NCBI GenBank assembly: GCA_025355705.1
Contig: JANXZD010000317.1
Location: 1-9,110, forward strand
Direction: 5' to 3'
DNA: 9,110 nucleotides
Origin: Bacteroidota bacterium
GTDB taxonomy: Bacteria; Bacteroidota; Ignavibacteria; UBA10030; UBA8401
Part shown: positions 1 to 6,582 of the stretch, piece by piece
Layout: every line of letters begins with the position of its first letter
How positions within the stretch are numbered: the first letter of the stretch is position 1
Translations under genes and position numbers: made by a program
The notes under the pieces: generated by a model
Seen by the model: the letters and a program-made list of their open reading frames with translations, nothing else
The model's database searches: none
What the model was told of the DNA's origin: nothing

Positions 1-457
1 TGAAAACTGGAAAACCAAGATTGCCTGGCTTAAAATAGAATTTTTCCCAAAAACCCGGTTCAACTTGAGGGATATGATGCTTTCGATATTTTCCAAGAAA
101 TGTTCCATCCGCATCGATCACTGCAGCAGTGTTATAATAAACACCAGCCATCTCTTCTTCGTAGATTGGCACAATGATTGCCATTTTATATTTCTTAGCG
201 TACTTCTGCATCAATTTCACAGTCGGTCCATCAGGAATGCGTTCCGTCATCTCATACCATTTTGTTTTTTGTTCAGCGCAGAAATACGGACCGTTGAATA
301 CCTCCTGCAAACATAAAATTTGCACTCCCTCCTTTCCCGCTTTCTCAATCATCGGTATATGTTTATCAATCATTGCTTTCTTGATCTTTGGAATTGGCTG
401 GTCATTGGATATTGCGATTGAACATTGGATGAGACCACCTCTGACGATTCGAGACAT
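1..457 (-). CDS. Nitrilase-superfamily carbon-nitrogen hydrolase, N-terminal part (N-carbamoylputrescine amidase or beta-ureidopropionase-like)
   Basis: The first 152 codons are present and the rest lies beyond the left edge. The protein starts MSRIVRGGLIQCSIA. Family landmarks are the LQEVFNGPYF segment, where Glu52 is the expected catalytic glutamate, and YRKHHIP, where Lys126 is the expected catalytic lysine. The nucleophilic cysteine (GxxICxD-type motif) would lie just past the edge, so it cannot be checked. The superfamily hydrolyses C-N bonds in the cytoplasm. The stretch FWEKFYFKPGNLGFPVF resembles both N-carbamoylputrescine amidases (polyamine synthesis) and beta-ureidopropionases (pyrimidine breakdown), and the visible part does not decide between them. 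The ATG at 457-455 is well supported by an AAGGAG Shine-Dalgarno site five bases upstream, and the gene has its own promoter. It follows the dehydrogenase operon on the same strand but is separated from it by a terminator, so a shared role is not implied. Confidence 0.88.
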   Translation of the reverse strand, partial: MSRIVRGGLIQCSIAISNDQPIPKIKKAMIDKHIPMIEKAGKEGVQILCLQEVFNGPYFCAEQKTKWYEMTERIPDGPTVKLMQKYAKKYKMAIIVPIYEEEMAGVYYNTAAVIDADGTFLGKYRKHHIPQVEPGFWEKFYFKPGNLGFPVF

Positions 458-462
458 ATCGA

Positions 463-468
463 CTCCTT
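463..468 (-). promoter_or_regulatory. Shine-Dalgarno site of the nitrilase-family gene
   Basis: The minus strand reads AAGGAG followed by five bases (TCGAT) and then ATG at 457-455. This is the best ribosome binding site in the window, and it fixes the start of the partial hydrolase gene. Confidence 0.8.
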
Positions 469-471
469 AAC

Positions 472-498
472 AGTCCGCCAAAAAGACGGCGGATTTTT
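472..498 (+). terminator. Hairpin plus T-run in the nitrilase leader, terminator-like only when read on the plus strand
   Basis: Arms TCCGCC (474-479) and GGCGGA (488-493) enclose an 8-base loop. On the plus strand the stem can extend by a G-U and an A-U pair (473/494 and 472/495) and is followed by TTTTT (494-498), the form of an intrinsic terminator. Read on the minus strand, the same arms make a 6-bp stem with no T-run after it. It lies in the 5' leader of the hydrolase gene, ending about five bases before its Shine-Dalgarno site. No plus-strand gene is visible here, so the function is open: it could stop antisense transcripts or act as a structured leader element. Confidence 0.45.
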
Positions 499-536
499 AA
501 TGAATGGTAAATTATTGTTCGTTTGAAATGTAGGCT

Positions 537-565
537 ATGTTAAGAAGTTCCTAGTGGATTGTCAA
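537..565 (-). promoter_or_regulatory. Sigma70-type promoter for the nitrilase-family gene
   Basis: The minus strand has a perfect -35 box TTGACA (565-560), a 17-base spacer, and TAACAT (542-537) as a -10 box matching 4 of 6 consensus bases. Transcription would start near position 530, giving a leader of about 70 bases before the ATG at 457. The site lies between the operon terminator (600-630) and the hydrolase gene, where a new promoter is expected. If the host is a Bacteroidetes with the divergent -33/-7 consensus, this match would mean less. Confidence 0.6.
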
Positions 566-599
566 TAGAAGAAGAGGTAAGCACAAAGGCTTTAAAAGC

Positions 600-630
600 A
601 AAACGCCACTCGTTATGGGAATGGCATTTT
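600..630 (-). terminator. Intrinsic terminator of the dehydrogenase operon
   Basis: On the minus strand a 12-bp stem (630-619 with 611-600) closes a 7-base loop (612-618). It ends in TTTT, followed by GC and a second TTTT. It begins 20 bases after the stop codon of the pyruvate dehydrogenase E2 gene. Two of its pairs are G-U on the minus strand but would be A-C mismatches on the plus strand, so the hairpin is built for minus-strand RNA. Confidence 0.85.
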
Positions 631-650
631 GATAAAAAGAGATAAAAAAA

Positions 651-1874
651 TTACAATACTAATGATAATGGATTTTCCATAATTCGTTTAAACGATTGCA
701 AGAATTGTGCTCCGATCGCCCCGTCAACCACCCGATGATCGCATGACAATGTCACTTTCATCGTATGTCCAACAACAATTTGCCCATTTTTAACAACCGG
801 TCTCTCGATAATTGAACCGACAGCAAGAATGGCACCTTCGGGAGGATTGATGATCGCAGCAAAGTTTTCAACATCGTACATTCCCAAATTACTGACGGTG
901 AACGTACCGTTTGTGAACTCTTCCGGTTTCAATTTTCCTTCACGGGCGCGTTTTGCAAGATCTTTTGTTTCCGAAGAAATTTCTGTTAATGTTTTTTGAT
1001 CGGTGTTACGAATTACTGGCGTGATCAATCCTTCATCAACCGAAACAGCAACGCTCACATCAATTCTACCATGTTGAATAATCTTATCTCCCATAAACGA
1101 ACTGTTAGCTTTCGGATTTTCACGGAGCGCTAATGCAACAGCTTTCATTACGATATCATTGTAACTGATCTTGATTCCCGTAATTTCGTTCAACGAAGCA
1201 CGGAAATCCATTGCGCGCTTCATATTCATTTCAATCGTCAAATAGAAATGTGGAATAGTTGTTTTGCTTTCCAACAATCTCTTTGCAATAGTCTTTCGCA
1301 TCATCGAAAGCGGAATTTCTTTTGTCTGCATCGGCGGAAGAACTTTACGCGTCAACGAACTGCCGGTTTTTAATTCAACATCTGCCTTTACGATCCTTCC
1401 GAATGGTCCGCTTCCGTTGATTGTCCGGAGATCGATATTTTTTTCCTGTGCAATCTTTTTTGCAAGCGGAGATGCTTTTATCCGTGAATCGTTGTTCACA
1501 ACCGAGGGTGCACTTTGCACGGGAACCGATGGAACTGCTGGTGGTACCGCAGGACTTGCAACGGCAGAAATAGTTTCTTGTTTCGCAGCGACAGGTGCAG
1601 GCGCAGCATCTGCAAGCAGTGAAGTAATATCTTCTCCTGCTTTTCCAATAATGACTAACGGAGCACCGACTTTAACACCTTCACCCTCTTTTGCAAACAG
1701 TTTTAAGATCACGCCGGAATCATATGCTTCCTGTTCCATATCCGCTTTATCGGATTGGATATCAGCAAGGATATCTCCTTGCTTAATGGATTCGCCCTCT
1801 TTTTTGCGCCATTTTAGAATGACACCTTCGTCCATCGTATCACTCAGTTTCGGCATTAACATTTTTGTTGCCAT
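651..1874 (-). CDS. pdhC: Pyruvate dehydrogenase complex E2, dihydrolipoamide acetyltransferase
   Basis: The 407-residue core protein of the pyruvate dehydrogenase complex carries the acetyl group from E1 on a lipoyl arm and transfers it to CoA. Residues 1-80 form a single lipoyl domain with the modified lysine at Lys43 (SDKADME). A linker rich in Ala, Pro and Val spans about 85-128. A peripheral subunit-binding domain lies at about 132-167 (ASPLAKKIAQ, then GSGPFGRIVKADV). The acyltransferase domain runs from about 185 to the end with the DHRVVDG motif, giving His380 and Asp384 as catalytic residues. One lipoyl domain and this length are usual for alpha-proteobacterial or mitochondrial-type pyruvate E2. 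The start has an AAGGA-like site about six bases upstream. It is the last gene of the operon, 50 bases after E1-beta and just before the terminator. The immediately preceding E1 pair supports pyruvate as the substrate. Confidence 0.94.
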   Translation of the reverse strand: MATKMLMPKLSDTMDEGVILKWRKKEGESIKQGDILADIQSDKADMEQEAYDSGVILKLFAKEGEGVKVGAPLVIIGKAGEDITSLLADAAPAPVAAKQETISAVASPAVPPAVPSVPVQSAPSVVNNDSRIKASPLAKKIAQEKNIDLRTINGSGPFGRIVKADVELKTGSSLTRKVLPPMQTKEIPLSMMRKTIAKRLLESKTTIPHFYLTIEMNMKRAMDFRASLNEITGIKISYNDIVMKAVALALRENPKANSSFMGDKIIQHGRIDVSVAVSVDEGLITPVIRNTDQKTLTEISSETKDLAKRAREGKLKPEEFTNGTFTVSNLGMYDVENFAAIINPPEGAILAVGSIIERPVVKNGQIVVGHTMKVTLSCDHRVVDGAIGAQFLQSFKRIMENPLSLVL

Positions 1875-1891
1875 AATTTTCCTTTTAATTC

Positions 1892-1920
1892 TGTAAGTCG
1901 AAGCGACGCTTCGACCTACA
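1892..1920. repeat. 29-base near-perfect palindrome between pyruvate E1-beta and E2 genes
   Basis: Arms TGTAAGTCGAAGCG and CGCTTCGACCTACA surround a single central base, with one mismatch among 14 pairs. On the minus strand it begins four bases after the E1-beta stop codon and is not followed by a T-run, so it is not an intrinsic terminator. It may be a REP-like intergenic element or an mRNA stem-loop that sets transcript stability between the two genes. Only a genome-wide count of copies can tell. Confidence 0.7.
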
Positions 1921-1924
1921 ATTA

Positions 1925-2908
1925 TTAACGATATAAAACTTTCTTCACTGCAGCAATAACTTTTTCCGAATTCGGTAATGCTTCATGTTCCAAGTTTTCA
2001 GCATACGGCATTGGGATATCAGCGCTGTTAATTTTTTCTACCGGTGCATCAAGATAGTCGAATGCAATTGTATGAATGCGATGCGCAATTTCTGTCCCAA
2101 CGCTTGCAAATGGCCAGGAATCTTCAATGATTACGCAACGGTTTGTTTTCTTTACTGATTCAATAATCAGTGCTTCATCTAACGGACGGAGCGTGCGTGG
2201 ATCAAGAACTTCAGCGTTGATCCCTTCTTTCTGCAATTCTTCAGCTGCTTTTAATGCAACCGCAACCATCTTCGTCCAAGCAATGATCGTGACATCAGAT
2301 CCTTCACGTTTGATATCTCCCTTTCCGATCGGTATAAGATATTCTCCTTCAGGAACTTCACCTTTTTGTCCGTACATCATTTCACTTTCCATGAAGATCA
2401 CTGGATTATCATCACGAATTGCTGCTTTCAACATTCCTTTTGCATCGTACGGAGTTGATGGTGTCATCACAATCAATCCGGGAACATGAGCCATCATTGA
2501 TTCAAGTGCTTGTGAATGCTGAGCGCCAAGCATATGAGCTGGACCGTTAGGGCCACGAAAAACAATGGGAACTTTGAACTGACCGGCAGACATATAACTT
2601 GCTTTTGCTGCGTGATTGATAATCTGATCGAATGCAAGGATCGCAAAATTCCATGTCATCATTTCAACGATAGGACGTACTCCAATACCTGTCATCGCGG
2701 CGCCAATTCCAATTCCAGCAAATCCTGCTTCCGTAATAGGAGTATCGATCACGCGTTTATCTCCATATTTTTTCCAGAGACCTTGAGTTACTTTATATGC
2801 ACCATTGTATTGAGCAACTTCTTCTCCCATGATAAACACACCGGAGTCGCGTTCCATTTCTTCATCGATTGCCTGGTTGATTGCTTCACGAATTTGTAAA
2901 ACTGCCAT
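1925..2908 (-). CDS. pdhB: Pyruvate dehydrogenase E1 component, beta subunit
   Basis: The 327-residue beta chain of the alpha2-beta2 thiamine-diphosphate E1 enzyme that decarboxylates pyruvate and acetylates the E2 lipoyl group. The N-terminal pyrimidine-binding domain is clear: GEEVAQYNGAYKV (28-40), then DTPITEAGFAG with Glu60 in the place of the glutamate that activates thiamine diphosphate in human E1-beta. AQHSQ (129-133) has the conserved active-site His131. The C-terminal transketolase-like domain (from about 200) contains the LDPRTLRPLD and EDSWPFASVG segments. The sequence matches the mitochondrial/alpha-proteobacterial pyruvate E1-beta type rather than the branched-chain type, in contrast to the paralogue at 6583-7560. 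An AAAGGA site lies about ten bases before the ATG. It sits 63 bases after the E1-alpha stop, with a palindrome in each flanking gap. Confidence 0.94.
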   Translation of the reverse strand: MAVLQIREAINQAIDEEMERDSGVFIMGEEVAQYNGAYKVTQGLWKKYGDKRVIDTPITEAGFAGIGIGAAMTGIGVRPIVEMMTWNFAILAFDQIINHAAKASYMSAGQFKVPIVFRGPNGPAHMLGAQHSQALESMMAHVPGLIVMTPSTPYDAKGMLKAAIRDDNPVIFMESEMMYGQKGEVPEGEYLIPIGKGDIKREGSDVTIIAWTKMVAVALKAAEELQKEGINAEVLDPRTLRPLDEALIIESVKKTNRCVIIEDSWPFASVGTEIAHRIHTIAFDYLDAPVEKINSADIPMPYAENLEHEALPNSEKVIAAVKKVLYR

Positions 2909-2938
2909 TGTCGTATTTTCCTTTATTCAATTTTTAGA

Positions 2939-2968
2939 GATGGGATCCACTGCAAAGTGGACTTCATC
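2939..2968. repeat. 30-base imperfect palindrome between pyruvate E1-alpha and E1-beta genes
   Basis: The core arms TCCACT (2946-2951) and AGTGGA (2956-2961) enclose a 4-base loop. Outer arms GATG (2939-2942) and CATC (2965-2968) extend the structure across an internal mismatched step. On the minus strand it starts three bases after the E1-alpha stop codon and has no T-run, so it is unlikely to be an intrinsic terminator. Two outer pairs would be G-U on the plus strand but A-C on the minus strand. Its sequence is unrelated to the palindrome at 1892-1920, although its placement is the same. Confidence 0.6.
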
Positions 2969-2971
2969 AGA

Positions 2972-3976
2972 TTATGCATAAACGTTATCATAGAGAACAT
3001 CAATCGAAGGCTGGGGACTTGCATCCGCAAATTCAACAGCTTCTTGAACTTCTGCTTTGATCTCTTCTTCCAATTTTTCGATTGCTGATTCAGAAAGAAT
3101 ATTCCATTGCTTCAAGTCGCTTCCGAATGTTTCAATCGGGTCTCTTTTTTTATATTCGTCAATTTCATCTTTGGTTCGATATTGACCCGGATCAGACATT
3201 GAATGACCGCGGAACCGATACGTTCTCGCTTCAAGAAATGTCGGCAATGATTCTTTCCGAGCACGTTCAATAGCAACAGACATTTCACGGTACATTTCAA
3301 TCACATCCATTCCATTTACAGCTCCGCGAGCCATTTCATAACCTGCCGCTTTTTCAAACAAATGTTCACCAGCCATTGCACGCGAGATTGCTGTTCCCAT
3401 TCCATAGCCATTGTTCTCGCAAATAAAGATGATAGGAAGTTTCCATAACATTGCCATATTCAATATTTCATGAAACACACCCTGATTGGTCGACGCTTCA
3501 CCCATAAAACAGATTGTAACAGAATCACGTCCTTGGTATTTTGTTGCAAATGCCGATCCGGCCGCTAGCGGAGGATGCCCTCCAACAATTCCCCATCCAC
3601 CCATGAATCCTTTTGACAGATCATAGAAATGCATGGAACCGCCTATTCCTTTTGAAACGCCGGTCACTTTGCCAAACAACTCTGCCATACATCCCTTCGA
3701 ACTCATTCCACGTGCAATCGCCTGTCCGTGGTCGCGATATGCAGTATAGATGAAGTCGTCTTCGCGAAGAGGCGCAATTGCTCCGACACCAGTCGCTTCC
3801 TGACCGATATACAGATGGCAGAATCCTCCGATCTTTCCTTTTCCATATTCCTGCGCGGCTCGTTCCTCGAATCTTCGGATAAGAAGCATGTCTCGATAGA
3901 TCTTGATCAGTTTTTCATTGGAAAGTTTTAAGTCTGCCCAGGGTGCTTGAATATTTTTCTTTTTTTCTTCTTTCAT
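2972..3976 (-). CDS. pdhA: Pyruvate dehydrogenase E1 component, alpha subunit
   Basis: The 334-residue alpha chain of pyruvate E1 binds the diphosphate of thiamine diphosphate and Mg2+. Landmarks are LLIRRFEERAA (31-41), YIGQEATGVG (56-65), YRDHG (80-84), GGWGIVGGHPPLAAG (126-140), ENNGYGMGT (187-195) and YRFRGHSMSDPG (253-264). The last is the active-site loop that in mammals carries phosphorylation sites, with Ser259 at the site 1 position. The family motif GDGAANQG is here GEASTNQG (159-166): Glu160 replaces the aspartate expected to bind Mg2+, and Ala161 replaces the next glycine. I checked this from the bases. The rest of the fold motif and the downstream NN pair are intact, so the protein is probably active. 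Its Shine-Dalgarno match is weak. It starts 35 bases after lipA and begins the pyruvate half of the operon. Confidence 0.93.
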   Translation of the reverse strand: MKEEKKKNIQAPWADLKLSNEKLIKIYRDMLLIRRFEERAAQEYGKGKIGGFCHLYIGQEATGVGAIAPLREDDFIYTAYRDHGQAIARGMSSKGCMAELFGKVTGVSKGIGGSMHFYDLSKGFMGGWGIVGGHPPLAAGSAFATKYQGRDSVTICFMGEASTNQGVFHEILNMAMLWKLPIIFICENNGYGMGTAISRAMAGEHLFEKAAGYEMARGAVNGMDVIEMYREMSVAIERARKESLPTFLEARTYRFRGHSMSDPGQYRTKDEIDEYKKRDPIETFGSDLKQWNILSESAIEKLEEEIKAEVQEAVEFADASPQPSIDVLYDNVYA

Positions 3977-4011
3977 TGTTTTGTTTTTTCCATTAGTGCA
4001 TAAATAAATAT

Positions 4012-4899
4012 TTAAATTTGATCAGCAGCATGATACGAACTTCTAACAAGTGGACCGGATTCAACATGTTTGAACCCTATTTCCATTCCTTTTTCTTTCA
4101 ACATTTTAAATTCATCCGGATGAGCATATCGTTCAACCGGTAAATGAGTTTTTGTCGGCTGCAAATATTGACCGATGGTGAATATATCACAATCGACAGC
4201 ACGCAGATCGGCCATTACTTCAATCACTTCTTCTGCAGTTTCTCCGAGTCCAAGCATGATCCCGGTCTTTGTATTGAATCCGCGGCTCTTTGCTCGTTCA
4301 AGAACTTCAAGCGAACGATGATAATGTGCCTGCGGACGAACCGTTCGATACAATCGCGGAACAGTTTCAATATTATGATTAAGAATATCTGGCTGCGCAT
4401 TCAAAACAATATTCAACGCTTCTTCACTTCCCATAAAATCAGGGATCAAAACTTCAACTTTGCACAATGGAAGTTTGCTTCGAATTTCTGTCAGCGTATT
4501 TGCAAAAACGTGCGCACCACCATCAAACAACTCATCACGATTAACGGATGTTATCACCGCATGGCGAAGACTCATCAATGCAACCGCTTCTGCAACTCTT
4601 CTCGGTTCGTCTTCGTCAACAATATGCATCTTTCCTGTTTTTACGTTACAGAATCCACAACTACGGGTGCATGTATCTCCAAGAATCATGAATGTCGCCG
4701 TTCCTGAATTCCAGCATTCACCCATGTTCGGACAGCGGGCTTCTTCACATACTGTATGAAGTTTACGTTCGTCGATCAAATTACGAAGACGGGAATAACT
4801 TTCACCGCCGGGAACACGCGCTTTCAACCATTCCGGTTTGCGAATAACCGCTGGTTTTGTTTCGACTACTGCCGGTATTTCTTGAATTACAATTTCCAT
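4012..4899 (-). CDS. lipA: Lipoyl synthase (radical SAM)
   Basis: The 295-residue enzyme inserts two sulfur atoms into the octanoyl chain on lipoyl-domain lysines, giving the lipoyl cofactor of 2-oxoacid dehydrogenases and the glycine cleavage H protein. All signature motifs are present. Cys51, Cys56 and Cys62 (C-x4-C-x5-C, CEEARCPNMGEC) bind the auxiliary [4Fe-4S] cluster that is sacrificed as sulfur donor. Cys77, Cys81 and Cys84 (CTRSCGFC) bind the radical-SAM cluster. The C-terminal RSSYHA (286-291) supplies the conserved serine ligand of the auxiliary cluster. Length is normal for the family. The ATG overlaps the stop codon of the preceding E2 gene (TAATG), which suggests translational coupling. 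It sits between two E1/E2 gene sets whose E2 products are its substrates. The octanoyl donor enzyme (LipB or LplA) is not in the window. Confidence 0.97.
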   Translation of the reverse strand: MEIVIQEIPAVVETKPAVIRKPEWLKARVPGGESYSRLRNLIDERKLHTVCEEARCPNMGECWNSGTATFMILGDTCTRSCGFCNVKTGKMHIVDEDEPRRVAEAVALMSLRHAVITSVNRDELFDGGAHVFANTLTEIRSKLPLCKVEVLIPDFMGSEEALNIVLNAQPDILNHNIETVPRLYRTVRPQAHYHRSLEVLERAKSRGFNTKTGIMLGLGETAEEVIEVMADLRAVDCDIFTIGQYLQPTKTHLPVERYAHPDEFKMLKEKGMEIGFKHVESGPLVRSSYHAADQI

Positions 4900-6554
4900 T
4901 ATATCGCCTGATTCACATCAAAATTTTCTAAATACGAAACTACTTTCTGCATGAACATTCCGCCAAGTGCCCCGTCAATGATCCGATGATCGTATGACAT
5001 AGAAATATACACCATCGAACGAATTGCAATCGCATCATCGATCACCACCGGACGCTTTTTGATTGCTCCAACACCAAGGATTGCAACCTGCGGCTGATTG
5101 ATGATCGGGAATCCGTACAGATTCCCAAAACCACCGGGATTTGTTACTGTGAATGTTCCTCCGGTTACTTCATCCGGAACTAATTTTTTATTGCGAGCTC
5201 GAGTAGCCAAATCATTTAATGACCGGGCGATACCAGCAAGATTTTTTTGTTCTGCATTTTTAATGACCGGTACTATCAATCCATTTTCTAATGCAACTGC
5301 AATTCCAAGATTGATATCCTTTCGAATGATTATCGTATCGCCGTCCACTGACGCATTCATCAATGGAAAATCTTTTATCGCTTTTACAACGGCTTCAAGA
5401 AAAAATGGTGTGAACGTTAAATTGAATCCTTCTCGTTTTTCAAAGGACGATTTATTCTTTTCACGAAATTTTACGATACTTGTCAGATCAGCTTCAGAAA
5501 CAGAACCAACGTGAGCCGAAGTATGCTTACTCCGCACCATGTGCTCCGAAATTGCTTTGCGCATCGTATCCATCTTGATGATCTCAACACGTCCCGCAGA
5601 ATATGTGATTGGTGCAGCTGGTTTCGGTGACGAATATGCTGGAACAGGTACCGGAACCTTAAATTGCGGGACAGCAGCAGGTTTTCCTGATTTCTTTCCT
5701 TCAACATATGCCAAAATATCATTTTTGCTTACACGATTATTTGCGCCGGTTCCAGGAATTGTTCCGAGCTCAGACATTGTAACATCTTCTGTTCTCGCAA
5801 TGTTCAATACTAATGGGGAATAAAACCTGTCTGAAGTCTGCGTTTGTGAAGCAACTGCTTGTTGAACCGGAGCGGATGTAACAACACGCTGAGCTACTGT
5901 TGCAGCAACAGGTTGAACAGGTGCCGGTGATGATAAAATAATTTTTGCGTTTACATCAGTTGTCAAACGAGCAATAACAGTATTTACTCCAACGGTTGTT
6001 TGTTCTGGAAATAAAATTTCAGCAAGAATTCCAGCCGCCGGAGAAGGAATTTCTGAATCAACTTTGTCCGTGCTAATTTCTAAAAGTGTTTCATCTTTCC
6101 CAACTTTGTCGCCAATTTTTTTGTGCCATTTAGCGATCGTTCCTTCTGCAATGCTCTCTCCCATTTGCGGCATTATCACATCAACCAAGTTCCCAGAATA
6201 TGCAATAGTTGTAGGTACACTTGCACTTGATGGCGCAACAACAGGAATTGGTTTTGATTCAACTTTCGGTGTAGATGGAATTGGAACGGGAGTCGGACTT
6301 ACTGTTGCGTTGGCATCCGTATTGATCCGCGCAATAATCGTATGAACACCAACCGTTGTCGTTTCCTGAAATAATAACTCAGCAACAATTCCCGCAGCGG
6401 GTGAAGGAATTTCCGAGTCAACTTTATCAGTGCTAATTTCGAGAAGCGTTTCATCTTTGGCAATTTTGTCGCCAACTTTTTTATGCCATTTGGAGATCGT
6501 TCCTTCGGCAATACTTTCACCCATTTGGGGCATTACAACATCAACTAAAGACAT
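4899..6554 (-). CDS. Branched-chain-type 2-oxoacid dehydrogenase E2, dihydrolipoamide acyltransferase with two lipoyl domains
   Basis: This 551-residue E2 core protein moves acyl groups from a thiamine-dependent E1 to CoA. Two lipoyl domains, about residues 3-78 and 123-198, each carry STDKVDSE with the lipoyl lysines at Lys44 and Lys164. Pro/Ala/Val-rich linkers follow each. The peripheral subunit-binding domain lies at about 244-285 (FYSPLVLNIAR, then GTGANNRVSKNDILAYV). The acyltransferase domain runs from about 320 to the end, with YDHRIIDG giving His523 and Asp527 as catalytic residues, followed by ALGGMF. That ending and the E1 genes directly upstream suggest a branched-chain (bkdB-like) E2 rather than succinyl transferase, but the substrate is inferred. 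An AGGA site five bases before the ATG supports the start. It follows E1-beta by 28 bases and overlaps lipA by one base. Confidence 0.9.
   Translation of the reverse strand: MSLVDVVMPQMGESIAEGTISKWHKKVGDKIAKDETLLEISTDKVDSEIPSPAAGIVAELLFQETTTVGVHTIIARINTDANATVSPTPVPIPSTPKVESKPIPVVAPSSASVPTTIAYSGNLVDVIMPQMGESIAEGTIAKWHKKIGDKVGKDETLLEISTDKVDSEIPSPAAGILAEILFPEQTTVGVNTVIARLTTDVNAKIILSSPAPVQPVAATVAQRVVTSAPVQQAVASQTQTSDRFYSPLVLNIARTEDVTMSELGTIPGTGANNRVSKNDILAYVEGKKSGKPAAVPQFKVPVPVPAYSSPKPAAPITYSAGRVEIIKMDTMRKAISEHMVRSKHTSAHVGSVSEADLTSIVKFREKNKSSFEKREGFNLTFTPFFLEAVVKAIKDFPLMNASVDGDTIIIRKDINLGIAVALENGLIVPVIKNAEQKNLAGIARSLNDLATRARNKKLVPDEVTGGTFTVTNPGGFGNLYGFPIINQPQVAILGVGAIKKRPVVIDDAIAIRSMVYISMSYDHRIIDGALGGMFMQKVVSYLENFDVNQAI
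5964..6545 (-). repeat. Tandem duplication of the lipoyl domain inside the E2 gene
   Basis: Residues 4-77 and 124-197 of the E2 protein align without gaps exactly 120 codons apart. By hand count, 62 of 74 residues are identical, and the changes are mostly conservative (Val/Ile, Leu/Ile, Ser/Ala). The DNA has many synonymous differences, so this is an old duplication kept similar by selection rather than a fresh copy. Tandem lipoyl domains are known in several E2 families. Confidence 0.85.
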
Positions 6555-6582
6555 AGTTTCCTACTTTTTTTAATTCTTAAAA

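Noticed and set aside
65..470. Two overlapping plus-strand frames near the left edge, one with a hydrophobic stretch that could pass for a small membrane protein
   Set aside because: The minus strand encodes a clear nitrilase-family protein with conserved Glu and Lys motifs over the same bases, so these are shadows.
1264..1896. A 210-codon open frame on the plus strand
   Set aside because: It lies entirely opposite the well-supported pyruvate E2 gene apart from its last bases, its low-complexity product mirrors the Ala/Pro linker, and no family motif is visible. It is a shadow frame.
2972..3976. Possible inactive E1-alpha because of the altered GDG motif
   Set aside because: The frame is full length, all other cofactor and active-site segments are kept, and glutamate can still act as a metal ligand, so pseudogene status is not supported.
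3973..3993. A six-residue micro-ORF (MEKTKQ) whose stop overlaps the start codon of pyruvate E1-alpha as ATGA
   Set aside because: It is so short and A-rich that chance is the simplest explanation, and it has no ribosome binding site. It could be revisited if conserved in relatives.
3977..4011. AT-rich gap between lipA and pyruvate E1-alpha as a possible internal promoter
   Set aside because: There are TATT/TTTAT runs but no -35 and -10 pair with acceptable spacing that I could defend.
4144..4707. A 187-codon open frame on the plus strand opposite lipA
   Set aside because: LipA has all its cysteine motifs on the minus strand, and the plus-strand product is Cys/His/Arg-rich with no recognisable pattern.
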